Notes: generated by a model from the sequence alone, not told the origin. A DNA stretch of 37,613 bases from Heterostelium multicystogenum (GCA_003667245.1 RCNN01000344.1:1-37613), one strand, 5' to 3'. Shown: positions 19,046-29,958, numbered from the stretch's first letter. Program-made: numbers and translations.

Positions 19046-19286
19046 GAAAAGCCTTACAGAACGGAGATTTAGGAAGGTAAAAGGAGGAGAAACGAGAGTT
19101 TGACGGCGATTTTGACTCAACAACACCAAATAGCTCAAAGAGCTAAGGCTTAAAGTTAAAGTAATTTATTAAGAGTAAGATTTTTTCGGTATTACGAAGA
19201 CGCATCTGCTGACGATTCAGCAGGGAGGGATTCTCGCGTTACTACCAGGTTCCTGCCCGAGATTCGGACAGAAGGAAAAAAGGTGG
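19046..19286. other. AT-rich spacer between rnpB and the dcw promoter
   Basis: No convincing gene. It holds a perfect small hairpin TAGCTC-AAA-GAGCTA at 19131-19145 and another, CTGCTGA-CGAT-TCAGCAG, at 19206-19223. An AT-rich run spans 19150-19190, and a T6 run (minus strand, 19276-19281) just past the rnpB 3' end probably helps to end rnpB. On the plus strand AAGGAGGAG at 19081-19089 looks like a ribosome site, but only a 17-codon TTG frame follows it. Confidence 0.5.
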
Positions 19287-19636
19287 AGAGTCGATCTGTA
19301 AGCCGGGTTCTGTCTTGAACAGTCATTCGTCTACGATGGCCATCACTGGACATCTTTAGCAACCTACCCGGTCCCAGCGCGGGCCACGCCTTGGGACCCT
19401 ATTTGGTCTTGCTCCAAGTGGGGTTTACCTAGCCACGAACTGTTGCCAGTCGTGCGGTGCGCTCTTACCGCACCTTTTCACCCTTACCGGTACCGAAGTA
19501 CTTAGGCGGTTATTTTCTGTGGCACTTTCCGTAGGCTCACGCCTCCCAGGCATTACCTGGCACTTCGCCCTATGGAGCCCGGACTTTCCTCCCCCCTCTA
19601 ATTTTCATAGAAGGCAGCGACTGTCCAATCGACTCT
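19287..19636 (-). ncRNA. rnpB: RNase P RNA (type A)
   Basis: Catalytic RNA that trims tRNA 5' leaders. On the minus strand it begins AGAGTCGATTGGACAGTCGC and ends with ...CCGGCTTACAGATCGACTCT, so the two ends pair as helix P1 (AGAGTCGAT/ATCGACTCT). Core blocks GAGGAAAGTCCGGGCTCCAT and the P4-forming segments are visible, for example AAACCCCACTTGGAGCAAG. Length is about 350 nt, normal for gammaproteobacteria. A T6 run follows the 3' end. It lies between rsmI and mraZ, on their strand. The promoter was not identified with confidence. Confidence 0.95.
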
Positions 19637-19731
19637 CCGCCGCGCAGGTTAACGGCACGGCGGCGTTAGAACAAGTATTAAAAGACACTAATGCCATCAT
19701 GTTCAGACGGAGTGCAGGTTAGAACCCGGAA

Positions 19732-20605
19732 CTATTCGCCCTTTTGTTTATCCAGCGCCACTTGATACAGGACGTTCTTGCGTACGCCGGTTATTTCCGC
19801 GGCCAATGCAGCGGCGCGCTTCAATGGCATCTCCTTGAGCAGCAGGTCAAGAATGCGCATTGCCTCGCTGCCCACGGCATCTTCGCTTTCCGGCGCCGAC
19901 CAGCCGGCTACCAGCACCACGCACTCGCCGCGCTGCTGATTGCTGTCGCCCTCGACAAATTCGCGCAGTTCCTGCAGCGGCAAGCCCTTGAGGGTTTCGA
20001 AGGTCTTGGTGATTTCCCGCGCCAGCAGTGCCAGGCGATCGCCGCCGAACACCAGCTCCATATCTTGCAGGCACTCAAGGATGCGGTGCGGGGCTTCGTA
20101 GAAGATCAGCGTGCGTGGCTCTTCCTTTACCAGTTCCAGGCGCGCCCGGCGCCCGACGGCCTTGGCGGGCAGGAAGCCTTCGAAGATAAACCGGTCCGAC
20201 GGCAAGCCGGCAGCAGACAATGCAGCAATCAGCGCGCACGCTCCCGGAACAGGCACTACATTGATACCAGCCGCCCGCGCCTGGCGAACCAGATGATAGC
20301 CAGGGTCGGAAATCAGCGGCGTACCCGCATCCGAGATCAACGCCACGTCATCACCCGCCAACAAACGAGTGATAAAAACGACTGCCTTCTTCACGCTCGT
20401 TGTGTTCGTGACAGGCGGCCAAGGGGGTCGGAATACCGAAATGCTGCATCAACCGCTGGGAGTGCCGAGTGTCTTCAGCCGCGATCAGTTTTACGTCGCG
20501 CAACACTTTCAGCGCACGCGCACTGATGTCGTCCAGGTTGCCAATGGGCGTCGCCACGACAAAAAGCGAGCCTGCAGTGGAATTCAAAGGACCTGGAGCA
20601 GTCAA
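19732..20605 (-). CDS. rsmI: RsmI, 16S rRNA 2'-O-C1402 methyltransferase (one frameshift)
   Basis: SAM-dependent tetrapyrrole-methylase-fold enzyme that 2'-O-methylates C1402, the base that RsmH also modifies. Motifs: [58 protein letters not shown] and [19 protein letters not shown] frame change near 20375 (extra T in CGTTTTTATC on the minus strand) separates the first 80 residues from the rest. I chose a TTG start at 20605 because GAGG lies 8 nt before it and the reading [14 protein letters not shown] fits; an ATG at 20638 and a GTG at 20614 are alternatives. Corrected length is 290 aa. Divergent from lpoA. Confidence 0.92.
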
Positions 20606-20814
20606 AACGCACACCTCGATGGTTGGCAAAAGCCACATTGTAGCGCGTAGACGCCTTGAATATATGCCCGCGGGGCGGGTTCGATTTCAGCCGCCTATAG
20701 GGTCCTGCAACATTTACACGACCTAAATAGACGGTTTCACGCCAGTAACATCGCGCCCCGGCCAGTGCTTGGGTACAATTCCACGCTAATTTGATCGGTA
20801 TCAGGAACACTTAC

Positions 20815-22625
20815 ATGATCGCTTGCCTGCGGCTGTTCTCTGCCCTCTGCCTCGCTGCCCTGTTGGCGGCTTGCGCCAGCTCGCCCTCGTCCAGCCTTGG
20901 CGACCTCCCCCGGACTCCGGATGCCAGCATCGAGCAACTGCTCGAACAGGCGACTTCGGCCAAGACTCCGGAAAAAGCCGCGCTGTTGCGCTTGAGTGCG
21001 GCTGACCTGGCGTTTCACCAAAACAATCCGGGACGCTCGGCGCAGATTCTTGCCCAGGTGCCACTGGACGTCCTGAAACCGGCGGCGCAGGTATTTGCCA
21101 GCACCCTGTCGGCTGAACTGGCGATGGCCCGCAACCAGCCCAAGGCAGCGTTGACGGCCTTGAATCACCCGAGCCTGCAAAGCCTCAAGGAACTGCCGCC
21201 TGAACAGCAGATCCGCACGGGCACCGTGCATGCCCGTGCCTATGAGGCCGACGGCCAGACCCTGGCCGCCGCCCGCGAGCGCGTCGCCATGGCCCCGCTG
21301 CTGACGGGCGATGCCTACAACAGCAACCACGAAGCCATCTGGACACTGATTGCCGCCTTGCCTGCCGATCAGCTGCAAGCCAGCGGCAACCCGACGCTGG
21401 ACGGCTGGATCAGCCTGGCCCAGGCAGTCAAGGGCGCCGGCACTCTGGAGCAACAGCAGGCGGCCATCGACACCTGGCGCGCCCAGAACCCTGGCCACCC
21501 GGCAGCTTCGCAATTGCCGCAGCCGCTGACCAAGCTCAAGGAACTGGCCAGCCAGCCGCTGAACAAGATCGCCCTGCTGCTGCCGCAGGAAGGTCCGCTG
21601 GCCGGCGTTGCCAAGGCGCTGCGCGAAGGCTTCATGGCCGCGCACTACCAGGCTGAACAAGCCGGGCAGAAGCCGCCGGTGATCGAGTTCTACGACAGCT
21701 CGCGCCTGACCTCCATCGACGACTTCTACGCCAAGGCCCAGGCCGCCGGCGTGCAACTGGTGGTCGGCCCGCTGGAGAAACCGCTGGTCAAGCAACTCAG
21801 CGCACGCCCGCAATTGCCGATCACCACCCTGGCCCTGAACTACAGCGAAGCCGACCAGAACCCGGCGCAACTGTTCCAGTTTGGCCTGGCCGCTGAAGAC
21901 GAAGCCCGTGAAGTGTCCCGTCGTGCTCGCGCCGATGGCCTGCACCGCGCCGCCGCCATGGTGCCGAAAGGCGAATGGGGCGAGCGCGTCTACAAGGCAT
22001 TCCGTCAGGATTGGGAAGCCAATGGCGGCACCGTGGTGGGCGTCGAGTACGTTGACCAGCCGGTAGCCCTGGCCCAGCAGATTGCCGACCTGTTCCAGCT
22101 GCGCAAGAGCGAAGGCCGCGCCAAGAGCCTGCAAAGCACGGTAGGTTCGGATGTTTCCGCCCAGCCTTCGCGCCGCCAGGACATCGAGTTCATCTTCCTG
22201 GCCGTGACTCCGCAACTGGCCCAGCAGATCAAGCCGACCCTGAACTTCCAATACGCTGGCGACGTGCCGGTGTATGCGACGTCCCACGTGTTCAGCGCCA
22301 GTGGCGACAAGAACCAGTACCTGGACATGACCAACGTGATGTTCTGCGAAACCCCTTGGCTGCTGAACACCACCGACCCGCTGCGCAACCAGGTCGCCGC
22401 CCAATGGCCGCAAGCCAACGGCAGCCTTGGCCGCCTGTACGCGATGGGTGTGGATGCCTACCGCCTGGCGCCGCGCCTGGGGCAGCTCAAGGCACTGCCG
22501 GACACTCGTGTCGACGGCCTGTCGGGCAACCTGGGCGTCAGCGCCAGCCAGCGTGTCGACCGCCAGATGCCATGGGCGAAGTTCGTCGGTGGCGAGATCC
22601 AGCGCCTGCCTGATACCCCGCGCTG

Positions 22626-22626
<1 letters not shown>
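20815..22626 (+). CDS. lpoA: LpoA-type outer-membrane lipoprotein activator of PBP1a
   Basis: Intact, 603 aa. Outer-membrane lipoprotein that reaches through the periplasm to stimulate the class A peptidoglycan synthase PBP1a. The signal peptide ends in the lipobox LLAAC-A (Cys at about residue 20). An N-terminal TPR-like helical half (QATSAKTPEKAALLRLSA onward) is followed by a periplasmic-binding-protein-like half beginning NKIALLLPQEGPLAGVAKAL (about 255). The ATG at 20815 was preferred over the TTG at 20791 because it places the signal peptide correctly and has AGGA upstream. It is the first gene of a four-gene run that mirrors E. coli lpoA-yraN-diaA-dolP. Confidence 0.93.
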
Positions 22627-24262
<1,636 letters not shown>

Positions 24263-24277
24263 TTTACCGTCAGCCAC

Positions 24278-24316
24278 AAAAAAGGGCGCCGTGCATGGAT
24301 TGCACGGCGCCTTTTT
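24278..24316. terminator. Bidirectional terminator between dolP and the OmpA lipoprotein gene
   Basis: An 11-bp perfect stem GGCGCCGTGCA / TGCACGGCGCC with loop TGGAT is flanked by an A6 run on the left and a T5 run on the right. It therefore ends both the plus-strand lpoA-dolP transcript and the minus-strand OmpA transcript. Confidence 0.92.
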
Positions 24317-24328
24317 ATTGACTACAGG

Positions 24329-25099
24329 TTACTGGTACTGCTGGTACGGGTTGCCCTGGAACTGGTTGTTCTGCTGCGGCGCCTGTTGCTGCTGGGCGGC
24401 CGGCTGACCGTACTGCTGGCCAGGGATCGGGCCCAGGTTGACCTCCACACGACGGTTCTGGGCACGGCCATTGACGTCGGCGTTGCTGGCGATCGGGTTA
24501 TCCGGGCCGGCACCGCGGGCACTCAGGTTGGTCGGGCTGACACCTTGGGAGGTCAGGTAATTGGCCACGCTCTGCGCACGACGCTGGGACAGGTCCATGT
24601 TGAGCTGACGGCTGCCGGTGCTGTCGGTGTAGCCAACGATCTGGATGGTGTTCTGGTTGAACTGCTTCAGCGAGTTCGCCAGGTTGTTCAGCGGCGTGTA
24701 GAAGCTGCTGGAGATCGCATCCGAGTTGGTGGCGAAGGTGATGTTACCCGGCATGATCAGCTTGATCTGGTCGCCCTGGCGCTGCACTTCGACACCGGTG
24801 TTGGCCATGCTGGCGCGCAGTTTCTTTTCCTGCTGGTCGGCGTAGTAGCCGTAGCCCGCACCACCGATACCGGCGACGGCAGCGCCGATCAGCGCACCCT
24901 TGCCGCGGTTGTTGTGGTCGATGGCTGCACCCGCCAACGCACCAGCCAGGGCGCCCAGGCCACCATACTTGGCGGTGTTGCTCACACCGGAAGAGCCACC
25001 ACCCTGTGCCTGGCTGCCGTCATAAGGATTAGGTGAAGCGCAGCCCGACAACAGGGCTACGGCAGTAGCAACAACAAGCAGACGACGAGAAGTGAACAT
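24329..25099 (-). CDS. OmpA-family lipoprotein with glycine zipper (YiaD-like)
   Basis: Intact, 256 aa. The signal peptide ends with the lipobox ALLSGC (Cys 20). A glycine-rich stretch (YGGLGALAGALAGAAIDHNN ... GALIGAAVAGIGGAGYGYYA, about 42-78) resembles YMGG/glycine-zipper membrane motifs. The OmpA C-domain, about 115-220, has IQIVGYTDSTGSRQLNMDLS, SQRRAQSVANYLTSQGVSP and NRRVEVNL and binds peptidoglycan, so the protein should staple the outer membrane to the wall. A Gln-rich tail of about 30 residues (PAAQQQQAPQQNNQ) follows the domain. The ATG at 25099 has AGGAG 8 nt upstream and places the signal peptide at the start; upstream in-frame starts lack sense. Confidence 0.92.
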   Translation of the reverse strand: MFTSRRLLVVATAVALLSGCASPNPYDGSQAQGGGSSGVSNTAKYGGLGALAGALAGAAIDHNNRGKGALIGAAVAGIGGAGYGYYADQQEKKLRASMANTGVEVQRQGDQIKLIMPGNITFATNSDAISSSFYTPLNNLANSLKQFNQNTIQIVGYTDSTGSRQLNMDLSQRRAQSVANYLTSQGVSPTNLSARGAGPDNPIASNADVNGRAQNRRVEVNLGPIPGQQYGQPAAQQQQAPQQNNQFQGNPYQQYQ

Positions 25100-25317
25100 G
25101 AAGGAAGCTCCTACTTTTGCATTCGGTGATGCAGAGGACATTGGCATTGGACCTGTGCCGAGCTTGGAACACGACAAACGGTAAAAATTCCATCTCCACA
25201 CAAGCCCGGCCACACTCAAACCCTAGCAGAGACTTCCTGAACGGTGATTGTCATTTTCTCTATATGTTTCGTCTGATAGTTGCCACTTGGTATCCGAAAA
25301 ACTACCCACATTTTGCT

Positions 25318-25962
25318 TCACGCGCGGACAAACGGATTCTCACGCATTTCATCTCCCAGACGCGTATCCGGACCGTGCCCTGTCACCACCACCGCCGCCT
25401 CATCCAGGGTGTAGAGCCGTTGCTTGATCGAGCGCACGATGGTCGCCTGGTCACCGCCCCACAAATCCGTACGGCCCACGCCCCGCCGAAACAGGGTGTC
25501 GCCGGCAATCAGCAACTTCGCATCGGCGAACCAGAAACTCATCGAGCCGGGTGTGTGTCCAGGTGTATGCAAGGCAACCCCGCAACCACAGGCCAGCTCT
25601 TCTTCATCCTCCAGCCAACGATCCGGCGACGGCACTGGCGTGTAAGGCACGCGGAACATTTGGCACTGCATTTCCAGGCTGTCCCACAGAAACTGGTCTT
25701 CCTTGTGCAGGTGCAGGGTAGCGCCGGTTTTTTCCTTCAACTGCCCGGAGGCCAGGAAGTGATCGAGATGGGCGTGGGTGTGAATAATGCTGACCACTTT
25801 CAGGCCCAGCGCATCGAGGCGCGCCAGGATCAGCTCATGGTTGCCGCCCGGGTCGACGACGATGGCTTTTTTGGTGACGGGGTCGCCGATGATCGTGCAG
25901 TTGCACTGCAACGGGCCTACCGGGAACGTTTCGCGGATCAGCGCGGGAGACTGAATATTCAT
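25318..25962 (-). CDS. MBL-fold hydrolase, glyoxalase II-like (YcbL type)
   Basis: Intact, 214 aa. Metallo-beta-lactamase fold thioester-type hydrolase. IIHTHAHLDHFLASGQL carries the HxHxDH metal motif (about residues 59-64). VALHTPGHTPGSMSFWFAD holds the third His and LLIAGDTLFRRGVGRTDL the bridging Asp; VVVTGHGPDTRLGDEM holds the last His. Size and motifs match single-domain glyoxalase II relatives; the substrate is not known from sequence. ATG 25962 is preferred because AGGA lies just upstream and MNIQSPALIRETFPVGPLQC is the usual start. Divergent from the pqi operon, 218 bp before the OmpA gene on the same strand. Confidence 0.9.
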   Translation of the reverse strand: MNIQSPALIRETFPVGPLQCNCTIIGDPVTKKAIVVDPGGNHELILARLDALGLKVVSIIHTHAHLDHFLASGQLKEKTGATLHLHKEDQFLWDSLEMQCQMFRVPYTPVPSPDRWLEDEEELACGCGVALHTPGHTPGSMSFWFADAKLLIAGDTLFRRGVGRTDLWGGDQATIVRSIKQRLYTLDEAAVVVTGHGPDTRLGDEMRENPFVRA

Positions 25963-26141
25963 GGGTATTCCTGCAAATTCAAAGGCACACTCTTTTGTAC
26001 TGCATTCCGGCGCACAGTATGTTCGACCCTGCACCCGATCCGAAAGCGCTCGCGAGCGCACGGCTGTCAAACCCGGCAACTGCTAAGCTACTCTGGCGCC
26101 AGTCATACAACGCGCAACGTATAGCGCATGGAGTGGGACTT

Positions 26142-26738
26142 ATGGCGACCCTCAGCCCATTGATCATCTGCGAACACTGCGATTGCGTGTACGAAAAAGT
26201 CGCGCTCGCCAAACATCAGAAGACCCTTTGCACCCGCTGCGCAGGCGTACTCCAGCGTTATAACGGGCTGTCGGTGGAACAACGCCTGGCCCTGACCCTG
26301 ACCGCCACCGTGCTGTGGATTTTCGCCAACTTCTACCCGGTGATGAGCATCAGCCTGCAAGGCCTGAAAAGCAGCGCCACGTTATGGGATTCGGTGGTCG
26401 CACTGGCCCAGGGCCCGATCACCTTCATCGCGCTGGTGGCGGCGATTTCCATCATCATCGCGCCGGTGTTCCAGTTGCTGCTGTTGATCTGGGTGCTGGG
26501 CTTTGCGATGAAGGGCCAACGCTCGCCGGCGTTCAAGCTGTGCATGCGCTGGCTCGAAGCGCTTCGGCCCTGGAGCATGCTCGAAGTCTGCCTGCTGGGC
26601 GCCATGGTGGCGGTGTTCAAACTCGCCGGCATGCTGGATGTATTGCCCGGCACCGGCCTGTTTGCCCTGGCCGCCCTCAGCCTGTTGCTGATCCGCATTG
26701 CCGGGCGTGATATTCGCGACCTGTGGGACATTTTATGA
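26142..26738 (+). CDS. pqiA: PqiA-family membrane protein, first copy
   Basis: Intact, 198 aa. Inner-membrane partner of a PqiB tunnel protein in lipid transport. It starts with a small zinc-ribbon-like pair of Cys clusters (CEHCDC at about 11-16 and CTRCAG at about 33-38). About four membrane helices follow (LTLTATVLWIFANFYPVMSI, GPITFIALVAAISIIIAPVF, VCLLGAMVAVFKLAGML, LFALAALSLLLIRIAG). FYPVM is a PqiA family signature. E. coli PqiA is one chain with two such halves; here they are separate genes. The stop overlaps the next ATG by 4 bp. A 14-bp palindrome lies 83 bp upstream. Confidence 0.92.
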   Translation: MATLSPLIICEHCDCVYEKVALAKHQKTLCTRCAGVLQRYNGLSVEQRLALTLTATVLWIFANFYPVMSISLQGLKSSATLWDSVVALAQGPITFIALVAAISIIIAPVFQLLLLIWVLGFAMKGQRSPAFKLCMRWLEALRPWSMLEVCLLGAMVAVFKLAGMLDVLPGTGLFALAALSLLLIRIAGRDIRDLWDIL

Positions 26739-27379
26739 GCCGTCCACCGACCGCCAGCGAGCTGAACCTGTGCCTGTGCCACAGCTGCGGCCAGGCTTGC
26801 GACGTCAGCACCGCGCCCGACGAATGCGAGCGTTGCGGCGCGCCGCTGCACCGGCGCAAGGTCCATTCGCTGACCCGTACCTGGGCCTATATGCTGACGG
26901 CGCTGGCGTTTTACGTGCCCGCCAACTTACTGCCGGTGATGAACACCTCGATGCTCGGCTCGGGCGCCGACAGCACCATCATGAGCGGCGTGCTGGAGTT
27001 CTGGCAGCACGGCGCCTGGGACATCGCCCTGATCATTTTCATCGCCAGCATCGCGGTGCCGGGTATCAAGTTCGTCGCATTGACGTTGCTGCTGGTCACC
27101 GTGCAGCGCAATAACCAGTGGGCGCGCAAGGAGCGCTCGAAGCTGTTTCGCTTCGTCGAAGTGATTGGCTACTGGTCGATGCTGGATGTGATCGTGGTGG
27201 CCTTGGTGGCCGCCCTGGTGCGGTTCCAGGCCCTGGGCACCATCGAGCCGCGCCTGGGCATTCTGTTCTTTGGCCTGGTGGTGGTTTTCACCATGCTCTC
27301 GGCCATGAGTTTCGACCCGCGCCTGATCTGGGAAAACCCACACAACGAGGAGATGCCGGATGGCGTCGCGAACCACTGA
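26735..27379 (+). CDS. pqiA: PqiA-family membrane protein, second copy
   Basis: Intact, 214 aa. It repeats the architecture of the gene before it: Cys clusters CLCHSCGQAC and CERCGAP at the N-terminus and then four membrane helices. These include MLTALAFYVPANLLPVMNTS, IALIIFIASIAVPGIKFVAL, SMLDVIVVALVAALVRFQAL and ILFFGLVVVFTMLSAMSFD. The PANLLPVM motif corresponds to the FYPVM motif of the first copy. Together they should equal one full E. coli PqiA. It overlaps the pqiB start by 20 bp. Confidence 0.92.
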   Translation: MSRPPTASELNLCLCHSCGQACDVSTAPDECERCGAPLHRRKVHSLTRTWAYMLTALAFYVPANLLPVMNTSMLGSGADSTIMSGVLEFWQHGAWDIALIIFIASIAVPGIKFVALTLLLVTVQRNNQWARKERSKLFRFVEVIGYWSMLDVIVVALVAALVRFQALGTIEPRLGILFFGLVVVFTMLSAMSFDPRLIWENPHNEEMPDGVANH

Positions 27380-29018
27380 CAAACCGCAGCCTGCGGGCTC
27401 GCCTGCGATCAAGACGCGGCGCTTCAGCGTCTCGCTGGTGTGGATCGTGCCGATTGTCGCGGTGCTGGTGGGCATTTCGCTGGTGGTGCACAGCATCCTT
27501 CAGCAAGGGCCGAGCATTACCATTACCTTCAAGACCGGCAGCGGCCTGACCGCCAACAAGACCGACGTGAAATACCGCAACGTGGTGATCGGCCAGGTGA
27601 CTGACGTGGAGTTGAGCGACGATCAGAAAAGCGTCAACGCCACGATCAAACTGTCCAAACAGGCTGAAAGCTTCACCCGTGAAGACTCGCAGTTCTGGGT
27701 GGTGCGCCCACGTATCGGCGCCGGTGGCGTTTCCGGTATCGACACGCTGCTCTCCGGGGATTACATCGGCGCCGATATCGGCCAGTCCGATACCCGCGCC
27801 AACCGGTTCACCGGCCTGGAAAACCCGCCGCCCATTACCTATGGCGAACCGGGCAAGCGCTTCACGCTGCACACCCAGGATCTGGGTTCGCTGGATATCG
27901 GCTCCCCCGTGTACTACCGCAAGATTCCCGTTGGCCAGGTGGTGGCCTATGCCCTGGACGCTGACGGCAAGGGCGTGAAACATCGACGTGTTCGTGCATG
28001 CACCCAATGACGCCTACGTCACCGAGAACACCCGGTTCTGGAACGCCAGCGGGATTGATGTGAGTGTCGGCGCCAACGGGTTTGCGCTGAAAACCGAATC
28101 CTTGTCGTCCATGCTGGTGGGCGGCATCGCCTTCCTCGCCCCGCCCTACAGCCCAAACGACAAGCCGGCCGACGAAGAACACTCCTACGAACTGTTCGCC
28201 GACCAGCAAACCGCGCTGGCCCCGCCCAATGGCAAGGCGCAATACCTGAACCTGCGGTTCGACCAGGCCTTGCGCGGGCTTACGGTGGGTGCGCCAGTGG
28301 AGTTCCTGGGTATCGAATTCGGCAAAGTGGTGTCGATCAACCTGGATTTCGACGAGAAAAAACGCAGCTTCCCGGTCAACGTCGGCATCGTGATCTACCC
28401 GCAGCGCCTCGGCGAAGCCAACACCAAAATGCTCACGGTCTTGAAGCATGACCCCAACGAACGAAGCCGGCGGTGTGCGCCTGATAGGCAGCTTCATCGA
28501 ACACGGCCTGCGCGCCCAGGCCCGCAGCGGCAACCTGCTCACTGGCCAGCTCTATATCGCCCTGGACTTCTTCCCCAAGGCCGACAAAGTCGTGTTTGAC
28601 CCGAACCTGCGCCCCGTCAGTATTCCGACCATCCCCGGCAACCTGGAACAACTGCAGGAAAAACTCGAAGGCATCGTCAACAAGATCAACCAGCTGCCGA
28701 TCGAGCGAATTGCCGGCAACCTCGACGGCAGCCTGGTGGAACTGCGCAAGGGTCTCGGCCAGTTCAACGCCAAGACAACTGCGGGGGGTGCAAAACACGC
28801 TGGCCGACGTGAGTAAAACCCTGCAATCCGCCAGTTCGACCCTGGCCGAGGATTCGCCGCAACGGGAACAGTTGACCCAGACCCTGGACGAACTGAGCCG
28901 CATGTCGCGCTCCCTGCGAGAGCTGTCGGACTACCTGGCACGCCATCCCGAATCGCTGATTCGCGGTCGCCCCGACAACGCCGCGCCCTCCGACCTGCAA
29001 GGGCCACCGCGCAAATGA
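27360..29018 (+). CDS. pqiB: PqiB-family MCE/MlaD transport protein (frameshifted)
   Basis: Periplasm-spanning protein with one N-terminal helix (VSLVWIVPIVAVLVGISLVV, about 24-43) and three MCE domains that stack as hexameric rings, carrying lipids between membranes. MCE1 starts ITITFKTGSGLTANKTDVKY, MCE2 TLHTQDLGSLDIGSPVYYRK and MCE3 LNLRFDQALRGLTVGAPVEF. A C-terminal coiled coil (LEQLQEKLEGIVNKINQLPI, then LADVSKTLQSASSTL) forms the needle. Frames shift near 27979 (extra A in GAAAC), 28458 and 28773. Removing three bases gives 551 aa, close to E. coli PqiB (546). The start has GAGGAG 7 nt upstream. Confidence 0.93.
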
Positions 29019-29035
29019 CCACAGGAGCAACCACC

Positions 29036-29590
29036 ATGGCTTTGCCGCTGAAGATCACGCTGCTCACCGGGTTGCTGCTGCTGACGGCGTGCCGCAGTGA
29101 GCCCATTCAATTTCATACCCTGACGCCGGTGCAGCGCAGCAATGCGTCATTGGCCGCGGGGGGCGAGATCCGGATTGAAAGCATCACGGTCCCGCCACAG
29201 GTCGACAGGCCACAGATTGTCATCCGCCAGGGTGACAGCGGCGTGGCCATTCTCGAGACGCAATGGTGGGCTGCCAGCCTGGTGGATGAGTTGCGCAGCG
29301 CGCTGGTGGATCAACTCGCCAGCAGCCGGAAAAACCTGGCGGTGCGCATTGAGGTCCAGCGCTTTGACTCGATCCCCGGGCAGTACGCCCTGCTCGACGT
29401 CAAATGGCGGCTTCGCCAGACGGGCACGGACGAACGCACGCCGCTGACGTGTCGCACGGTGGTGCAGTCGCCATCCGGCCCGACCATTGATGACCTGGTG
29501 ATCGCGCAGCAAAACAACGTCAAGCGGTTTGCCGCGCTGCTCAGCCAGGCCGCCGACAAGTCATCGAGTGAGTGCCCCGCCGTGCGGTAA
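29036..29590 (+). CDS. pqiC: PqiC-family outer-membrane lipoprotein
   Basis: Intact, 184 aa. The signal peptide MALPLKITLLTGLLLLTAC ends in the lipobox LLTAC. An ABC-type auxiliary fold follows (IQFHTLTPVQRSN, IRIESITVPPQVDRPQIVIR, WAASLVDELRSALVDQLASS). In E. coli PqiC is the outer-membrane ring that docks the PqiB needle. I prefer the ATG at 29036 because AGGAG sits 8 nt before it and the signal peptide then starts properly; an ATG at 29015 overlapping the pqiB stop is an alternative (191 aa). It is the fourth gene of the operon. Confidence 0.9.
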   Translation: MALPLKITLLTGLLLLTACRSEPIQFHTLTPVQRSNASLAAGGEIRIESITVPPQVDRPQIVIRQGDSGVAILETQWWAASLVDELRSALVDQLASSRKNLAVRIEVQRFDSIPGQYALLDVKWRLRQTGTDERTPLTCRTVVQSPSGPTIDDLVIAQQNNVKRFAALLSQAADKSSSECPAVR

Positions 29591-29613
29591 ACATTGATCC
29601 GGGGGATCGAGCC

Positions 29614-29958
29614 ATGCGCACATTCTGGAAGTGGTATCAGCAACTGCTGGAGAATGACTTCAGCACCCAGGTCTTCGACAATGTGAAGAACCTGCTGGTA
29701 TGCGCGCTGTTGTTTGCTGCGGGCACCAACGCACTGGCCGGGAAACATGAGCTGTTCCTCGGCATCCTGGCGTCAAGCGTGGCCGGGTGGGGCTTGATCG
29801 TGGTCTCAAGCTTGCTGATGGTGCTGAATGTGAGCGATGGCATCCGCCGGCTCGCCAAGCTGCGTTATCACCTGGTCCTTCAGCTGCTGCTTATCCTGAT
29901 CTATGTGCTGGTGGCAGCACGCGTGGTGGAAATCGTCTGGGGCTTTCGATCCCATTGA
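29614..29958 (+). CDS. Small multi-pass membrane protein after pqiC, unknown function
   Basis: Not recognised. 114 aa with GGGGGA 8 nt before the ATG and 23 bp after pqiC, so likely cotranscribed. A soluble, amphipathic start (MRTFWKWYQQLLENDFSTQV) leads to about three membrane helices: NLLVCALLFAAGTNAL, LFLGILASSVAGWGLIVVSSLLMVLN and LVLQLLLILIYVLVAARVVE. A basic loop (RRLAKLRY) sits between the last two, and the chain ends VWGFRSH. It may be an accessory of the Pqi system or only a neighbour. The stop lies 9 bp from the convergent LuxR gene. Confidence 0.75.
   Translation: MRTFWKWYQQLLENDFSTQVFDNVKNLLVCALLFAAGTNALAGKHELFLGILASSVAGWGLIVVSSLLMVLNVSDGIRRLAKLRYHLVLQLLLILIYVLVAARVVEIVWGFRSH

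Noticed and set aside
19519..19722. Short plus-strand reading frame over rnpB
   Set aside because: It lies inside the RNase P RNA gene, which is fully accounted for on the minus strand.
24263..24330. tRNA or attachment site at the apparent synteny break
   Set aside because: The 66-bp gap holds only the bidirectional terminator, with no tRNA-like fold and no flanking direct repeats.
26142..27379. The two pqiA genes as one gene split by a frameshift
   Set aside because: The second has its own ATG overlapping a natural stop, its own Cys-cluster domain and normal length. It is a genuine two-gene arrangement.
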